Shown: piece by piece, positions 1 to 12,100 of the stretch
Layout: each line of letters opens with the position of its first letter
How positions within the stretch are numbered: the first letter of the stretch is position 1
NCBI GenBank assembly: GCA_949752745.1
Contig: OX457031.1
Location: 7,105,328 to 7,169,327, forward strand
DNA length: 64,000 nt
Direction: 5' to 3'
DNA from: Protula sp. h YS-2021
Taxonomy: Eukaryota > Annelida > Polychaeta > Sabellida > Serpulidae
The notes under the pieces: model-generated
The model's database searches: none
What the model was told of the DNA's origin: nothing
What the model saw: only the letters and a program-made list of their open reading frames with translations
Program-made: the position numbers and the translations under genes

Positions 1-15
1 CCGTGATATTTATAG

Positions 16-165
16 GTGGTAAAGGATGCCAAAATAGCGATATTAACTTGTCCGTTTGAACCGCCGAAGCCCAAAACTAAACACAAGTTAGACGTGACAA
101 ATGCGGAGGACTATAAAAAGCTCATTGAGTATGAGCATGAGAAGTTCTCCCAAATGATTGAGCAG
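16..165 (+). CDS. CCT5: CCT5 alternative exon A (apical domain)
   Basis: This is a 150-bp, 50-codon exon, phase 0 on both sides, with acceptor tttatag before GTG and donor gagcag/gtataag. It encodes the apical-domain strand [12 protein letters not shown] followed by [19 protein letters not shown], which in group II chaperonins forms part of the helical protrusion (built-in lid). It is the more canonical of two interchangeable copies, because KHKLDV is the usual family sequence. Its partner is at 1910-2059. The start assumes the AG at 14-15 is the acceptor. Confidence 0.9.
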
Positions 166-3100
166 GTATAAGGACTGCCCCCCCCCCCCCCCACTGCCTA
201 CCCAACCCCTCACGAGCCTCATAGATCAAGCTTTGGTGTGGTAGAGCATGTGTAAGGGCTGCCCCCCCCCCCTACCCCCAAAATCCCTCACGAGCCCCAT
301 AGATCAAGCTTTGATGTGGTAGAGCAGGTGTAAGGGCTGCCGCCACCCCCCCTCCCCCCCCCCCCCCCCGCTACCCACCCAATCCCTCGCGATCCCCATA
401 GATCAAGTTTTGGTGTGTATTGTTTGCATGATTTCTGTTCCTAACACATAATCAAAGAATACACTGATCGCGACGCCTTATATTTGGACGTTCGTGTTGA
501 AGAAAAAAATAATCATAAAAAGTATCGCTGTAGAAAATTTAAAATGGAACTTGATGTGAGAGCAAGACAAACAGCGCGAAAAGTGTATTTTTGGATGTTC
601 TGTGATCCGTGCGGCTTTGGCTTATACCTCGTTATATTCAGGCCATTCCTTGCCCGCATGTGTGTCTGCTCCCGCGCCGCGCGCGTCGTCCGCATGTGTG
701 TCTGCTGCCGCGGCGCCCGCACGTGTGTCGCTCATCGTCTGCTCCCGCGCCGCGCGCGCCGTCCGCATGTGTGTCTGCTGCCGCGGCGCCCGCACGTGTG
801 TCGCTCATCGTCTTCTCCCGCGCCGCGCGCGCCGTCCTCACGTGTGTCTGCTGCCGCGGCGCCCGCACGTGTGTCGCTCATCGTCTTCTCCCGCGCCGCG
901 CGCGCCGTCCGCATGTGTGCCTGCTCCCGAGCCGTTTGCCTGTCTGTGCGCATTGTGGAATCTCGCGATAGTGCAGCATGCACAATATAAACAAACCAGG
1001 TGTCTTAGGACACTCAGGCAGTGATGAAAAAAGCCAATTCGCGTACAGTTCTTGTGGAAGTAGATGAAAGAATACTGACGTTTCGAATTTATTTAGTTAG
1101 AGAGTGCAGCAAACTACTCACATCGCAACATTCCAGAATCTTTGCTTACTACCTTGGCATTATGGGATAACCTATCTTTACTCTCCCCCCCCCCCCACCG
1201 CACTCCCCGACACCTCCCCACCGCACTCCCCTCCTCCCCCCCCCCCCACCGCACTCCCCTCCTCCCCCGCACCTTCAGGGGCGGATCCAGGACTCCACAT
1301 AGGGAAGTGTCTTAGTTGGAGGGCAGGGGTCAGGCGCAATTTTCTTTGGTCAAAAATTTTAGTCTACAGTTTTAAAGAAACTTTTTACAAAGGGGAAAGG
1401 GGTAGTGGGGTCGCACACAAGCGACTTCCACCCTCCACCTGGATCCGCTTCCGCCTGTAGATTTCCTGTATTCAAAGGAAAGGGCTGGAGGAAAGATTGG
1501 TTTTTGTGGCACATTTGATTAAATGACGGCATGGTTTACCTTAGATCCTGTAGGGCTTCGAGGTGATGGGGCTGCAGGCACCGCAGCGACCAGAGTAACC
1601 GTTTGTGTTTCAGGGAATAAGTAACTCCTTGCATGACGCTAACCCGTGACAGCGAGCTCCACGGACGTCTGCTGCGTGCGCCACGTCAGGCTCCGATCAC
1701 CATCGGCACGATTTTTGCCGATGCTGAACCCTGAATATTTGAGCGAGGGTGGGGGGGGGGGGGGGGGAGCGTAACGACAGCGAAACCTCCTTGTAGCTCC
1801 TGTTACTGTATGCCAGTTATAGTCAGACTTATTAAAGCCTGTTTGTGTGGTGCATATCTGTATGTTCCGAGTAATGCAAGGGCTGTTTCTCTGAAAATAT
1901 GAAATGCAGAAAGTTGAGAATGCAAAGATCGCCATATTGACTTGTCCGTTCGAGCCACCAAAGCCAAAGACAAAAACCAACTATGACGTCACAAGCGCCG
2001 AAAGTTATAAGCAGCTGCGCGACTACGAGGTGGAGAAGTTTGAAGAGATGGTAAAACAGGTGACGCGCGACTGCCAGTCATGTGACCGGCGTGGTCTCTG
2101 GCCGTGGGGGACACGTGACCCGCGTGGTATGTGGCCATGGAGGACACGTGACCTGCGTGGTATCTGGCCGTGGACACGTGACCCGCGTGGTATCTATCCT
2201 CGGAGGGCACGTGATTCGCGTGGTATCTGGCCGTGGGGGACACGTGACCCGCTCGGTATCTGGCCGTGGGGGACACGTGTCCCGCGTGGTGTCTGGCCCG
2301 GAGGAGGACACGTGACCCACGTGGTATCTGGCCATGGAGGACACGTGACCCGCGTGGTATCTGGCCGTGGACACGTGACCCGCGTGGTATCTGGCCGTTG
2401 ACACGTGACCCGCGTGGTATCTATCCTCAGAGGGCACGTGATTCGCGTGGTATCTGTTCTCGGAGGACACGTGACCTGCGTGGTATTTGACCATGGAGGA
2501 CACGTGACCCGCGTAGTATGTAGCCGTTGAGGACACGTGACCCGCGTAGTGTCTGGCCAGAGGGGGACAAGTGACCCGCGTGGTATCTGGCCGTGGAGGG
2601 ACACGTGACCCGCGTGGTATCTGGTTATGGAGGACACGTGACCCGCGTGGTATCTGGTCAAGGAGGACACGTGACCCGCGTGCTATCTGGCCATGGAGGA
2701 CACGTGACCCGCGTTGTATCTGGCCGGAGGGGGACACGGTATCCCGCGTGTTATTTTTATGTGACCGGGGGAGGACACACGAACCTCGTCTTATTTTCTG
2801 CGACCGGGGGTGGGGGAGGGGGATCACCGTGTTTAGTTTCTGTGACGGGTCGGATACGAGACCTGCTTGATTTCCGGCCCCGTCATCTATGCCCATATTC
2901 AGGGATCTTTTTTTCCGTCCCTAATTTTAACTTTAAACTTTTTTAGTGCTGTGATTTTTTATTATTTTTTTTTGGGGGGGGGGGGTGGGACGAGATCATA
3001 CCATGCTGAATCGCTCTTTTAGTGCAAAGACAGCGACTGCGCACCGTCGTGGTAGCCTCAGTAATTTTTTCGCGATTGGTGCAAAGGAAACGGCTGTAGT

Positions 3101-6100
3101 TCAACTCGACTGAGATTTTTCAGAATTGCAATAGCATATTACCTGCGATGTGGATTCGTGAGTCTGAGAAAAAGAATAAGATCAATGGACACACGAGTTC
3201 TTTGATTAAAAAATCCTTTCTGCCTTTGATGTTACTACTATTACTGCTAAAACATGTGGTATTTTAAAGTTATAGTAAAGCCGGTTTTCGGGTAAACGAG
3301 GCTCCTCTATATAGATGCAGTTGAGTTCTTTCGTTTTTATTGTGCCACGCATTTATTTAAGCGCAAAGGCATACTTTGGCTTGCTCAGTCCGTCCGTCTT
3401 TCCGCCCCACCTATATTGTTTGCGTTTATTCTTATGTAACGGTTAATCACTACAATTTCAAATTTCATACAGTTAAATTATACATGATGGATCGCTAGAC
3501 AATTTTTCTGACTTTTTGTACAGCCGATAAATCTCGGAAGTGATGTGCTTAACATCGTTCAAATCTCATCCCTGAGCGTCTTAAAGTGAAGAGCTGCCGC
3601 GGGGTTTATAGCGCCCCCCCCCCCCTCCCCCGAACACCCATCTGCCCGCCGAAAATATCATAAATCCCCCGACTCAAAATTTTCCGTGGATTTCCACGAG
3701 CCCGAGAACGACAACGTGATATTGGTCATTCGCTCGAGCGTGAAAGGTTTTGCTGTGTGTAGGTCGAGTAGCTAATGGTGGTTAGCACGTCACATGTGGT
3801 GTCGGTGTGGGCGTTGGTTGGCGGTTGTCGGTGGTGGTGGTGGTGGTAACGGGGGTGTAGGACAAAATACCACCGGACATAATACCACCGGACAAAATAC
3901 CACCGGACATAATACCACCGGACATAATACCACCAAGGAAATGAAAACTAGGACAAAATACCACCACAATCGTCTTTTGCTTTCTCTGATCACCGGAGCT
4001 ATTTATAACTGAATGTAACCAAAACGGTGTACGGAAAAAATGGCAACGGAAATAATGGCAACGGAAAATATGGCAAGTGGAAATAATGGCAACGGAAAAT
4101 GGCAAAGTGAAACAAAAAACAAACGCAAAACAAACGTAAAATTACATTCACTGAGGACATTCTACTTTACTGTAATTGCTCTTTTTTTGTAGATCCTAGT
4201 TAGTTTATTGTCGTGGTTTATTGCTGTTGATATTGGTTTAAATTCTTCTCTTTTTAGTGCCCTACTTATATGCGAAAAGTCTCGCGCTATGGTAAACCCT
4301 TATCAATAATGACATAACGGCCTACTGCATCTGGTTTTTATAATACCCAAGCCGTGTCCGTCATGCGTGTTATGTTGAGTCTTTTCCGCGATGACTGGAC
4401 GCCACCCTGTCTGGGTTGTTACGCTGCATGTTGAGCCACGTGAGTAGAGTAAGGTGGGGCAAGAGGCCCCACTTAAGCGCGATTTGCTATAAAATTTTAT
4501 TGAGTTGAGATATGTTCCTTATCTTTTGGTTGGTGTTCAACCTGAAATCCCTCTGCCTCCACAATAGTGAATCAGCTATTAAAACATTTTACTTTTCATG
4601 AAAAACTGAATAAAAAATTTTTACCCTTAGTGGGCCTTTTGCCCCATACCTGGGGCAAAAGGCCCACGGGTGCCCCTCGAAGGGCATAAAGTGAATATCA
4701 TCTCAAAAAATTACTATGGCCTATCATCGGTTACACTCTGTTATGTTTTTAGAAACAGCAAGGCCACTTATTAATTTCATGATATTACCCTAAAATCTGT
4801 AACCTATAAAAACTTCTTTGGCTTCCCAAAAAATTCTGATTCTTATGAAATTGACCTCCTAAAATTAAATAATGTCTTTACTTGCAACATTGTGCCGCTG
4901 TTGTGGTTTTATTTAGATTACATGTGCTTTCGTCATGTGGCGCATCGATCAGTTTAGATTTTGAGTGAAAAAAGTAACATATTTCAAAATAACGTTGAGT
5001 GGGCCTTTAACCCCGCATGGGCGTCTTGCCCCACCTTACTCTATGTATCTCTCATAATCCCTAAGCGGTCTCCGTTTCGCGTCATATTTGAACTTCTTGC
5101 ATGGCTGGACGCCACCGAGTCTGCGTTGTTACGCTGTATAATAATAAGATGCCTTTGGTGGTATTTTGTCCCAGTTTTCATTTCCTTGGTGGTATTATGT
5201 CCGGTGATATTTTGCCCGGTGGCATTATGTCCGGTGGTATTATGTCCGGTGGTATTTTGTCCGGTTCCCGGTAACGGTGTGATTGTAATTGTAGACCGTA
5301 GTAGTGGTGTGGGCGTTGGTTGGCGGTTTTGTCGGTGGTGGTAACGGTGTGATCGTTACTGTAGACCGTAGAAGTGGTGTGGGCGTTGGTTGGCGGTTTT
5401 GTCGGTGGTGGTAACGGTGTGAGCGTTACTGTTAGAGCGTGGTAGACTTGTGTGCTGCTTGGTAAGGATGAAACTGAAGACGAACAAAATCTCACATCAA
5501 TTGTCTCCAGTGCTAGTGCTCGACCTATCAAGTAAAAAGTCCCCAAAGTTTGTTTTACATGCGAACCCGCTTCCACCAGTGGCCTGGTACCAGGGGTGTA
5601 ACATTGAGATGTGTAACACTACTGGTCTGGCTCTAGATGTGTGACTAGTGACGTGACACTCGCGGTGTGACACCAGAGGTGTGACAAAATGGCTTGCCTC
5701 TCGCGGTGTGACACCAGAGGTGTGACAGAATGGCATGACGCGCGTGAGCTGTAGCTCTGGATAATCTACTTGCCTCTTAAATTAATTTCTTAAAGTTTAC
5801 AATTATCTTTAAAGTGAGCAAATGTTTTACTAGTTGTAGCCAGAAAGTTAAAATTTGTACAGAAACTAAAATGCGCTTGGGAGAAGAACGGTTTTATTAA
5901 TTCATTTCTTGAATGGTAATATGTATTTTGTTTCATCAAATGCCCCCGTTTGATTTGATGCGTGGCTTAAAAACAATTTTTAAAAGCAAAATTTCAAGTA
6001 CACGTAGAGAGAGAATTTAAGCAGAGTTAAGGGAAATGCGGTTATCTCTGCGCCATCTAGCGACCGAAATGCGCATTACATTGAATATCGCTGAGTTTGA

Positions 6101-9100
6101 ATCCATGTTTACACAGTATAAATAACTACTAAATCCGTCTAGATCGAAAAATTCTTTTCAAAGAAAATTGTGATTATGTGTGATTTTTGCATTTTGATTG
6201 AAATTTTTTGGTTTTTTCAATGGTTTTTATAGTAAAAGTTAAACTGAAAGTATGAAGGAAATGTCAATTGTAGGTGAGATACCCGCATTTCCCTTTAAAA
6301 CTGGAAAAAATGTTTTGAGCTGTCCACAGGGCGGTTGGTGACTGACGGCGGGGCTTTCTTACAGGTGAAGAGCACGGGGGCTAACCTGGTGATCTGTCAG
6401 TGGGGCTTCGACGACGAGGCCAACCACCTGCTGCTGCATAAACAGCTGCCAGCTGTGCGTTGGGTTGGCGGTCCTGAGATTGAGGTAAGCTGGCAGGCAG
6501 GCACTTAGACGACCGCATTATGTGAACCGTGTATGAAACGACAAAAAAGAAGAGAGTGTGGGTCGCTGTTCTGGAATAAACTGCCGTTACTGTAAAACCC
6601 TCCAGCCATACAAGGCTGTTATCAAAACATTTATTCTGCAAAGCTGTTTGTGGTGTGCAAGGATTAAACGCGTTCGCAATCTGATAGTTGTAGGGGGTGT
6701 AAATTTTTGTGTTCTGGCGAGCTGATCAGTGTTTTCTCAAAGTGATCGGCCGCTTTTGTTGTAACCAAACTTTTTATCGCATATAGGTGAAAAAAACGCG
6801 ATTGCCACTGTCGGGCTGGCGTACAAAAACGGAATCCTTGTAATAACTATAGACAGTCGGGCTGGCGTACAAAACGGAATCATTGTAATAACAATAGACA
6901 GAATCGTCTGGCGGAATAATTGTAATAACTATAGACAGAATCGTCTGGCGGAATAATTGTAATAACAATAGACAGAATCGTCTGGCGGAATAATTGTAAT
7001 AACTATAGACAGAATCGTCTGGCGGAATAATTGTAATAACTATAGACAGAATCGTCTGGCGGAATAATTGTAATAACAATAGACAGAATCGTCTGGCGGA
7101 ATAATTGTAATAACTATAGACAGAATCGTCTGGCGGAATAATTGTAATAACAATAGACAGAATCGTCTGGTGGAATAATTGTAATAACTATAGACAGAAT
7201 CGTCTGGCGGAATAATTGTAATAACTATAGACAGAATCGTCTGGCGGAATAATTGTAATAACTTTAGACAGAATCGTCTGGCGGAATAATTGTAATAACT
7301 ATAGACAGAATCGTCTGGCGGAATAATTGTAATAACTATAGACAGAATCGTCTGGCGGAATAATTGTAATAACTTTAGACAGAATCGTCTGGCGGAATAA
7401 TTGTAATAACTATAGACAGAATCGTCTGGCGGAATAATTGTAATAACTATAGACAGAATCGTCTGGCGGTATGACTTTTGTTGTGACGGTTTTGAGCAGT
7501 TGTGGCGGAGTGAACGTCTGAGGGATCGAGCGATGGTCTCGCGGGTCAAGCTGAGCATGTAACGGCTCAGTAATAAGAAAAGGCTCAGTTGTTCGGTTTG
7601 CGGAACAAATTCTTGCTTGATTAAGTGTTGACCGTAATTGCTGGTTGCGTATTTTCCACACAGCTGATCACTATCGTTTATTTTCCACACAGCTGATCGC
7701 CATTGTTTATTTTCCACACAGCTGATCGCTATCGTTTATTTTCCACACAGCTGGTCGCTATCGTTTGTTTTCCACACAGCTGATTGCTGTCGTATGTTTT
7801 TACACACAGCTGATCGCTATCGTTTGTTTTGCACACAGCTGATCGCTATCGTTTGTTTTGCACACAGCTGATCGCTATCGTTTATTTTCCACACAGCTGA
7901 TCGCTATCGTTTATTTTCCACACAGCTGATCGCTATCGTTTGTTTTGCACACAGCTGATCGCTATCGTTTATTTTCCACACAGCTGATCGCTATCGTTTG
8001 TTTTGCACACAGCTGATCGCTATCGTTTATTTTCCACACAGCTGATCGCTATCGTTTATTTTCCACACAGCTGATCGCTATCGTTTATTTTCCACACAGC
8101 TGATCGCTATCGTTTGTTTTGCACACAGCTGATCGCTATCGTTTATTTTCCACACAGCTGATCGCTATCGTTTGTTTTGCACACAGCTGATCGCTATCGT
8201 TTATTTTCCACACAGCTGATCGCTATCGTTTATTTTCCACACAGCTGATCGCTATCGTTTATTTCCACACAGCTGATCGCTATCGTTTATTTTCCACACA
8301 GCTGGTCGCTATCGTTTGTTTTGCACACAGCTGATCGCTATCGTGTATTTTCCACACAGCTGATCGCTATCGTTTGTTTTGCACACAGCTGATCGCTATC
8401 GTTTATTTTCCACACAGCTGATCGCTATCGTTTATTTTCCACACAGCTGATCGCTATCGTTTATTTTCCACACAGCTGATCGCTATCGTTTGTTTTGCAC
8501 ACAGCTGATCGCCATCGCGACGGGTGGGCGCATCGTGCCGCGCTTCTCGGAGCTGACGACCGACAAGCTTGGCGCGGCCGGCGTCGTCCGCGAGCTGTCA
8601 TTCGGCACCACCAAGGACAAGATGCTGGTGATCGAGGATTGTCACAACTCACGCGCCGTCACCATCTTCATCCGCGGCGGCAACAAAATGGTGCGTCACT
8701 CTCCCAGCCCCCACCCCCACCCTGTCACCATCTTCATCCGCGGCGGCAACAAAATGGTGCGTCACTCTCCCAGCCCCCACCCCCACCCCGTCACCATCTT
8801 CATCCGCGGCGGCAACAAAAATGGTGCGTCAACCTCTCCCAGCCCCCCCCCCCCCGTCACCATCTTCATCCGCGGCGGCAACAAAATGGTGCGTCAAGCT
8901 CTCCCAGGCCCCCCCCCCTCACCCCGTCACCATCTTCATCCGCGGCGGCAACAAAATGGTGCGTCAACCTCTCCCAGCCCCCCCCCCCCACCCCGTCACC
9001 ATCTTCATCCGCGGCGACAACAAAATGGTGCGTCAAGCTCTCCAAGCCCCCCCCCCCCCCACCCCCACCCCGTCACCATCTTCATCCGCGGCGGCAACAA

Positions 9101-12100
9101 AATGGTGCGTCAAACTCTCCCAGCCCCTCCCCCCCGCACCCCCCACCCCGTCACAATCTTCATCCGCGGCGGCAACAAAATGGTGCGTCAACCTCTCCCA
9201 GCCCCCCCACCCCCCCCCCCCCCCGTCACCATCTTTATCCGCGGCGGCAACAAAATGGTGCGTCAAGCTCTCCCAGCCCCCCCCCCCCACCCCCCCCCCC
9301 TACGTCACCATCTTCATCCGCGGCGGCAACAAAATGGTGCGTCAACCTCTCCCAGCCCCCCCCCCCACCCCGTCACCATCTTCATCCGCGGCGACAACAA
9401 AATGGTGCGTCAAGCTCTCCAAGCCCCCCCCCCCACCCCCACCCCGTCACCATCTTCATCCGCGGCGGCAACAAAATGGTGCGTCAAACTCTCCCAGCCC
9501 CTCCCCCCCGCACCCCCCACCCCGTCACAATCTTCATCCGCGGCGGCAACAAAATGGTGCGTCAACCTCTCCCAGCCCCCCCACCCCCCCCCGTCACCAT
9601 CTTTATCCGCGGCGGCAACAAAATGGTGCGTCAAGCTCTCCAGCCCCCCCCCCCACCCCCCCCCTTCGTCACCATCTTCATCCGCGGCGGCAACAAAATG
9701 GTGCGTCAACCTCTCCCAGCCCCCCCCCCCCACCCCGTCACCATCTTCATCCGCGGCGACAACAAAATGGTGCGTCAAGCTCTCCAAGCCCCCCCCCCCC
9801 CCCACCCCCACCCCGTCACCATCTTCATCCGCGGCGGCAACAAAATGGTGCGTCAAACTCTCCCCCCCCGCACCCCCCACCCCGTCACAATCTTCATCCG
9901 CGGCGGCAACCAAATCGTGCGTCAACCTCTCCCAGCCCCCTCACCCCTACCCCACCCCGTCACCATCTTCATCCGCGGCGGCAACAAAATGGTGCCTCAA
10001 GCTCTCCCAGCCCCCCCCCCCCCGTCACCGTCTTCATCCGCGGCGACAACAAAATGGTGCGTCAAACTCTCCCAGCCCCCCCCCCCCCAACCCCCCCTTC
10101 GTCACCATCTTCATCGCGGCGACAACAAAATGGTGCGTCAAACTCTCCCAGCCCCAACCCCCACCCCGTCACCATCTTCATCCGCGGCGGCAACAAAATG
10201 GTGCGTCAAACTCTCCCAGCTCCCCCCACCCCGTCACCATCTTCATCCGCGGCGACAACAAAATGGTGCGTCAAGCTCTCCCAGCCCCCCCCCCCACCCC
10301 GTCACCATCTTTATCCGCGGCGGCAACAAAATGGTGCGTCAAGCTCTCCCACCCCCCCCCCACCCCCCCGTCACCATCTTCATCCGCGGCGGCAACAAAA
10401 TGGTGCGTCAAGCTCTCCCAGCCCCCCCCCACCCCACCCCGTCACCATCTTCATCCGCGGCGGCAACAAAATGGTGCGTCAAACTCTCCCAGCCCCCCCC
10501 CCCCGCCGTCACCATCTTCATCCGCGGCGGCAACAAAATGGTGCGTCAAACTCTCCCAGCCCCCCCCCCCACCCCCCCCCCCCCCCCCTTCGTCACCATC
10601 TTCATCCGCGGCGACAACAAAATGGTGCGTCAAACTCTCCCAGCCCCCCCCAACCCCCCCTTCGTCACCATCTTCATCCGCGGCGGCAACAAAATGGTGC
10701 GTCAAACTCTCCCAGCTCCCCCCCCCCCCCCCCCGTCACCATCTTCATCCGCGGCGGCAACAAAATGGTGCGTCAAACTCTCCAGCCCCAACCCCCCCCC
10801 CCCCGTCACCATCTTCATCCGCGGCGGCAACAAAATGGTGCGTCAAACTCTCCAGCCCCCGTCCCCAACCCCCACCCACCCCCAAGAGTGGTGCAGGGGC
10901 TGTCTTGGTGTCAAAGTAACAACTTATAAATTGAGATTAGAAGTGATGTAAACATTTGATAACACCATTAAACCATTGTAAACAAAAATGAAACGAGAAA
11001 TTTGACCAATGCCATGTCATCGAAAAATTTTAGCAACAAAAAAAAATTTTTTTTTTAAATAATAATAAAAAGATCGCCAGCAGGCCGGCTCGATTTTTAG
11101 AGAAGAGAAGTGGGATGAGAAAAGGACTGCCCTTGGCCAGTGATGAAAAAATGTTCATGTCAAAGTTAGCAGTTTTTAAAGTATATAGAGGTTCAGAAAT
11201 TGTGCAAAGTAATGAAGGGTTATAAATGTCACTTGTAGATCGTGGGTGAAGCGAAAAGAAGCATTCACGACGCGCTGTGCGTGGTGAGGAATTTGGTGCG
11301 GGACAGCCGTGTGGTGTACGGGGGCGGGGCTAGCGAGATCGCGTGCTCGCTCGCCGTGGCCAGCGCTGCCGAGAAGGTGAGGAAGCCCCCCTCCGGTCTG
11401 TATGTGAGGAAGCCCTCTGCAGTCTGTATGTGAGGAAGCCCCCCTCCAGTCTGCATGTGAAGAAGCCCCCTCCGGTCTGTATGTGAGGAAGCCCCCCTCC
11501 GGTCCGTGTGGGGAAGCCCCCCTCCGGTCTGTATGTGAGGAAGCCCCCCTCCGGTCTGCATGTGAGGAAGCCCCCCTCCGGTCTGTATGTGAGGAAGTCC
11601 CCTCCGGTCTGTATGTGGGAAAGTCCCCCTCGGGTCTGTATGTGAGGAAGCCCTCTCCGGTCTGTATGTGGGAAAGTCCCCCTCTGGTCTGTATGTGAGG
11701 AAGCCCTCTCCGGTCTGTATGTGGGAAAGTCCCCCTCTGGTCTGTATGTGAGGAAGCCCCCCTCCGGTCTGTATGTAAGGAAGCCCCCCTCCGGTTTGTA
11801 TGTGAGGAAGCCCCCTCCGGTTTGTATGTGAGGAAGCCCCCCTCCGGTCTGTATGTGAGGAAGCCCCCCTCCGGTCTGTATGTGAGGAAGTCCCCTCCGG
11901 TTTGTATGTGAGGAAGCCCCCCTCCGGTCTGTATGTGAGTGCAGCAATTGCGCACGTAATAAAGAAACTAAAAATGCGTTTTAAATAAATAACGTTCATT
12001 TATTTGTTGTTTGAGAGAATAGTTTGGTCTCTAAAAAATCAATAAAAAGGAGAAATTAATGTTCTGCGAGGCCGAACAAAACCCTCCGTGGGGGCTCGGG

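Larger units (their letters stand above)
3790..5440. repeat. Composite inverted-repeat block in CCT5 intron
   Basis: The left arm (about 3800-3975) holds GT-rich gtgggcgttggttggcggtt, then short units of ggacaaaataccacc / ggacataataccacc. The right arm (about 5150-5440) carries the same units in inverted orientation (ggtggtattttgtccgg) with the same flanking block inverted (ttttcatttccttggtggt). A TA-flanked element (4447-5041) and two direct copies of tggacgccacc...gttgttacgctg (about 4395 and 5103) lie inside. This looks like nested insertions of non-autonomous DNA elements. Confidence 0.7.

Noticed and set aside
6785..8504. CRISPR-like regular repeats of 29-37 bp
   Set aside because: Repeats are head-to-tail without unique spacers, in introns of a eukaryotic gene.
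8490..10951. Overlapping 700-818-codon proline-rich open frames on +
   Set aside because: They arise because the donor-derived repeat unit has no stop in any frame; only 8505-8690 is conserved coding sequence.
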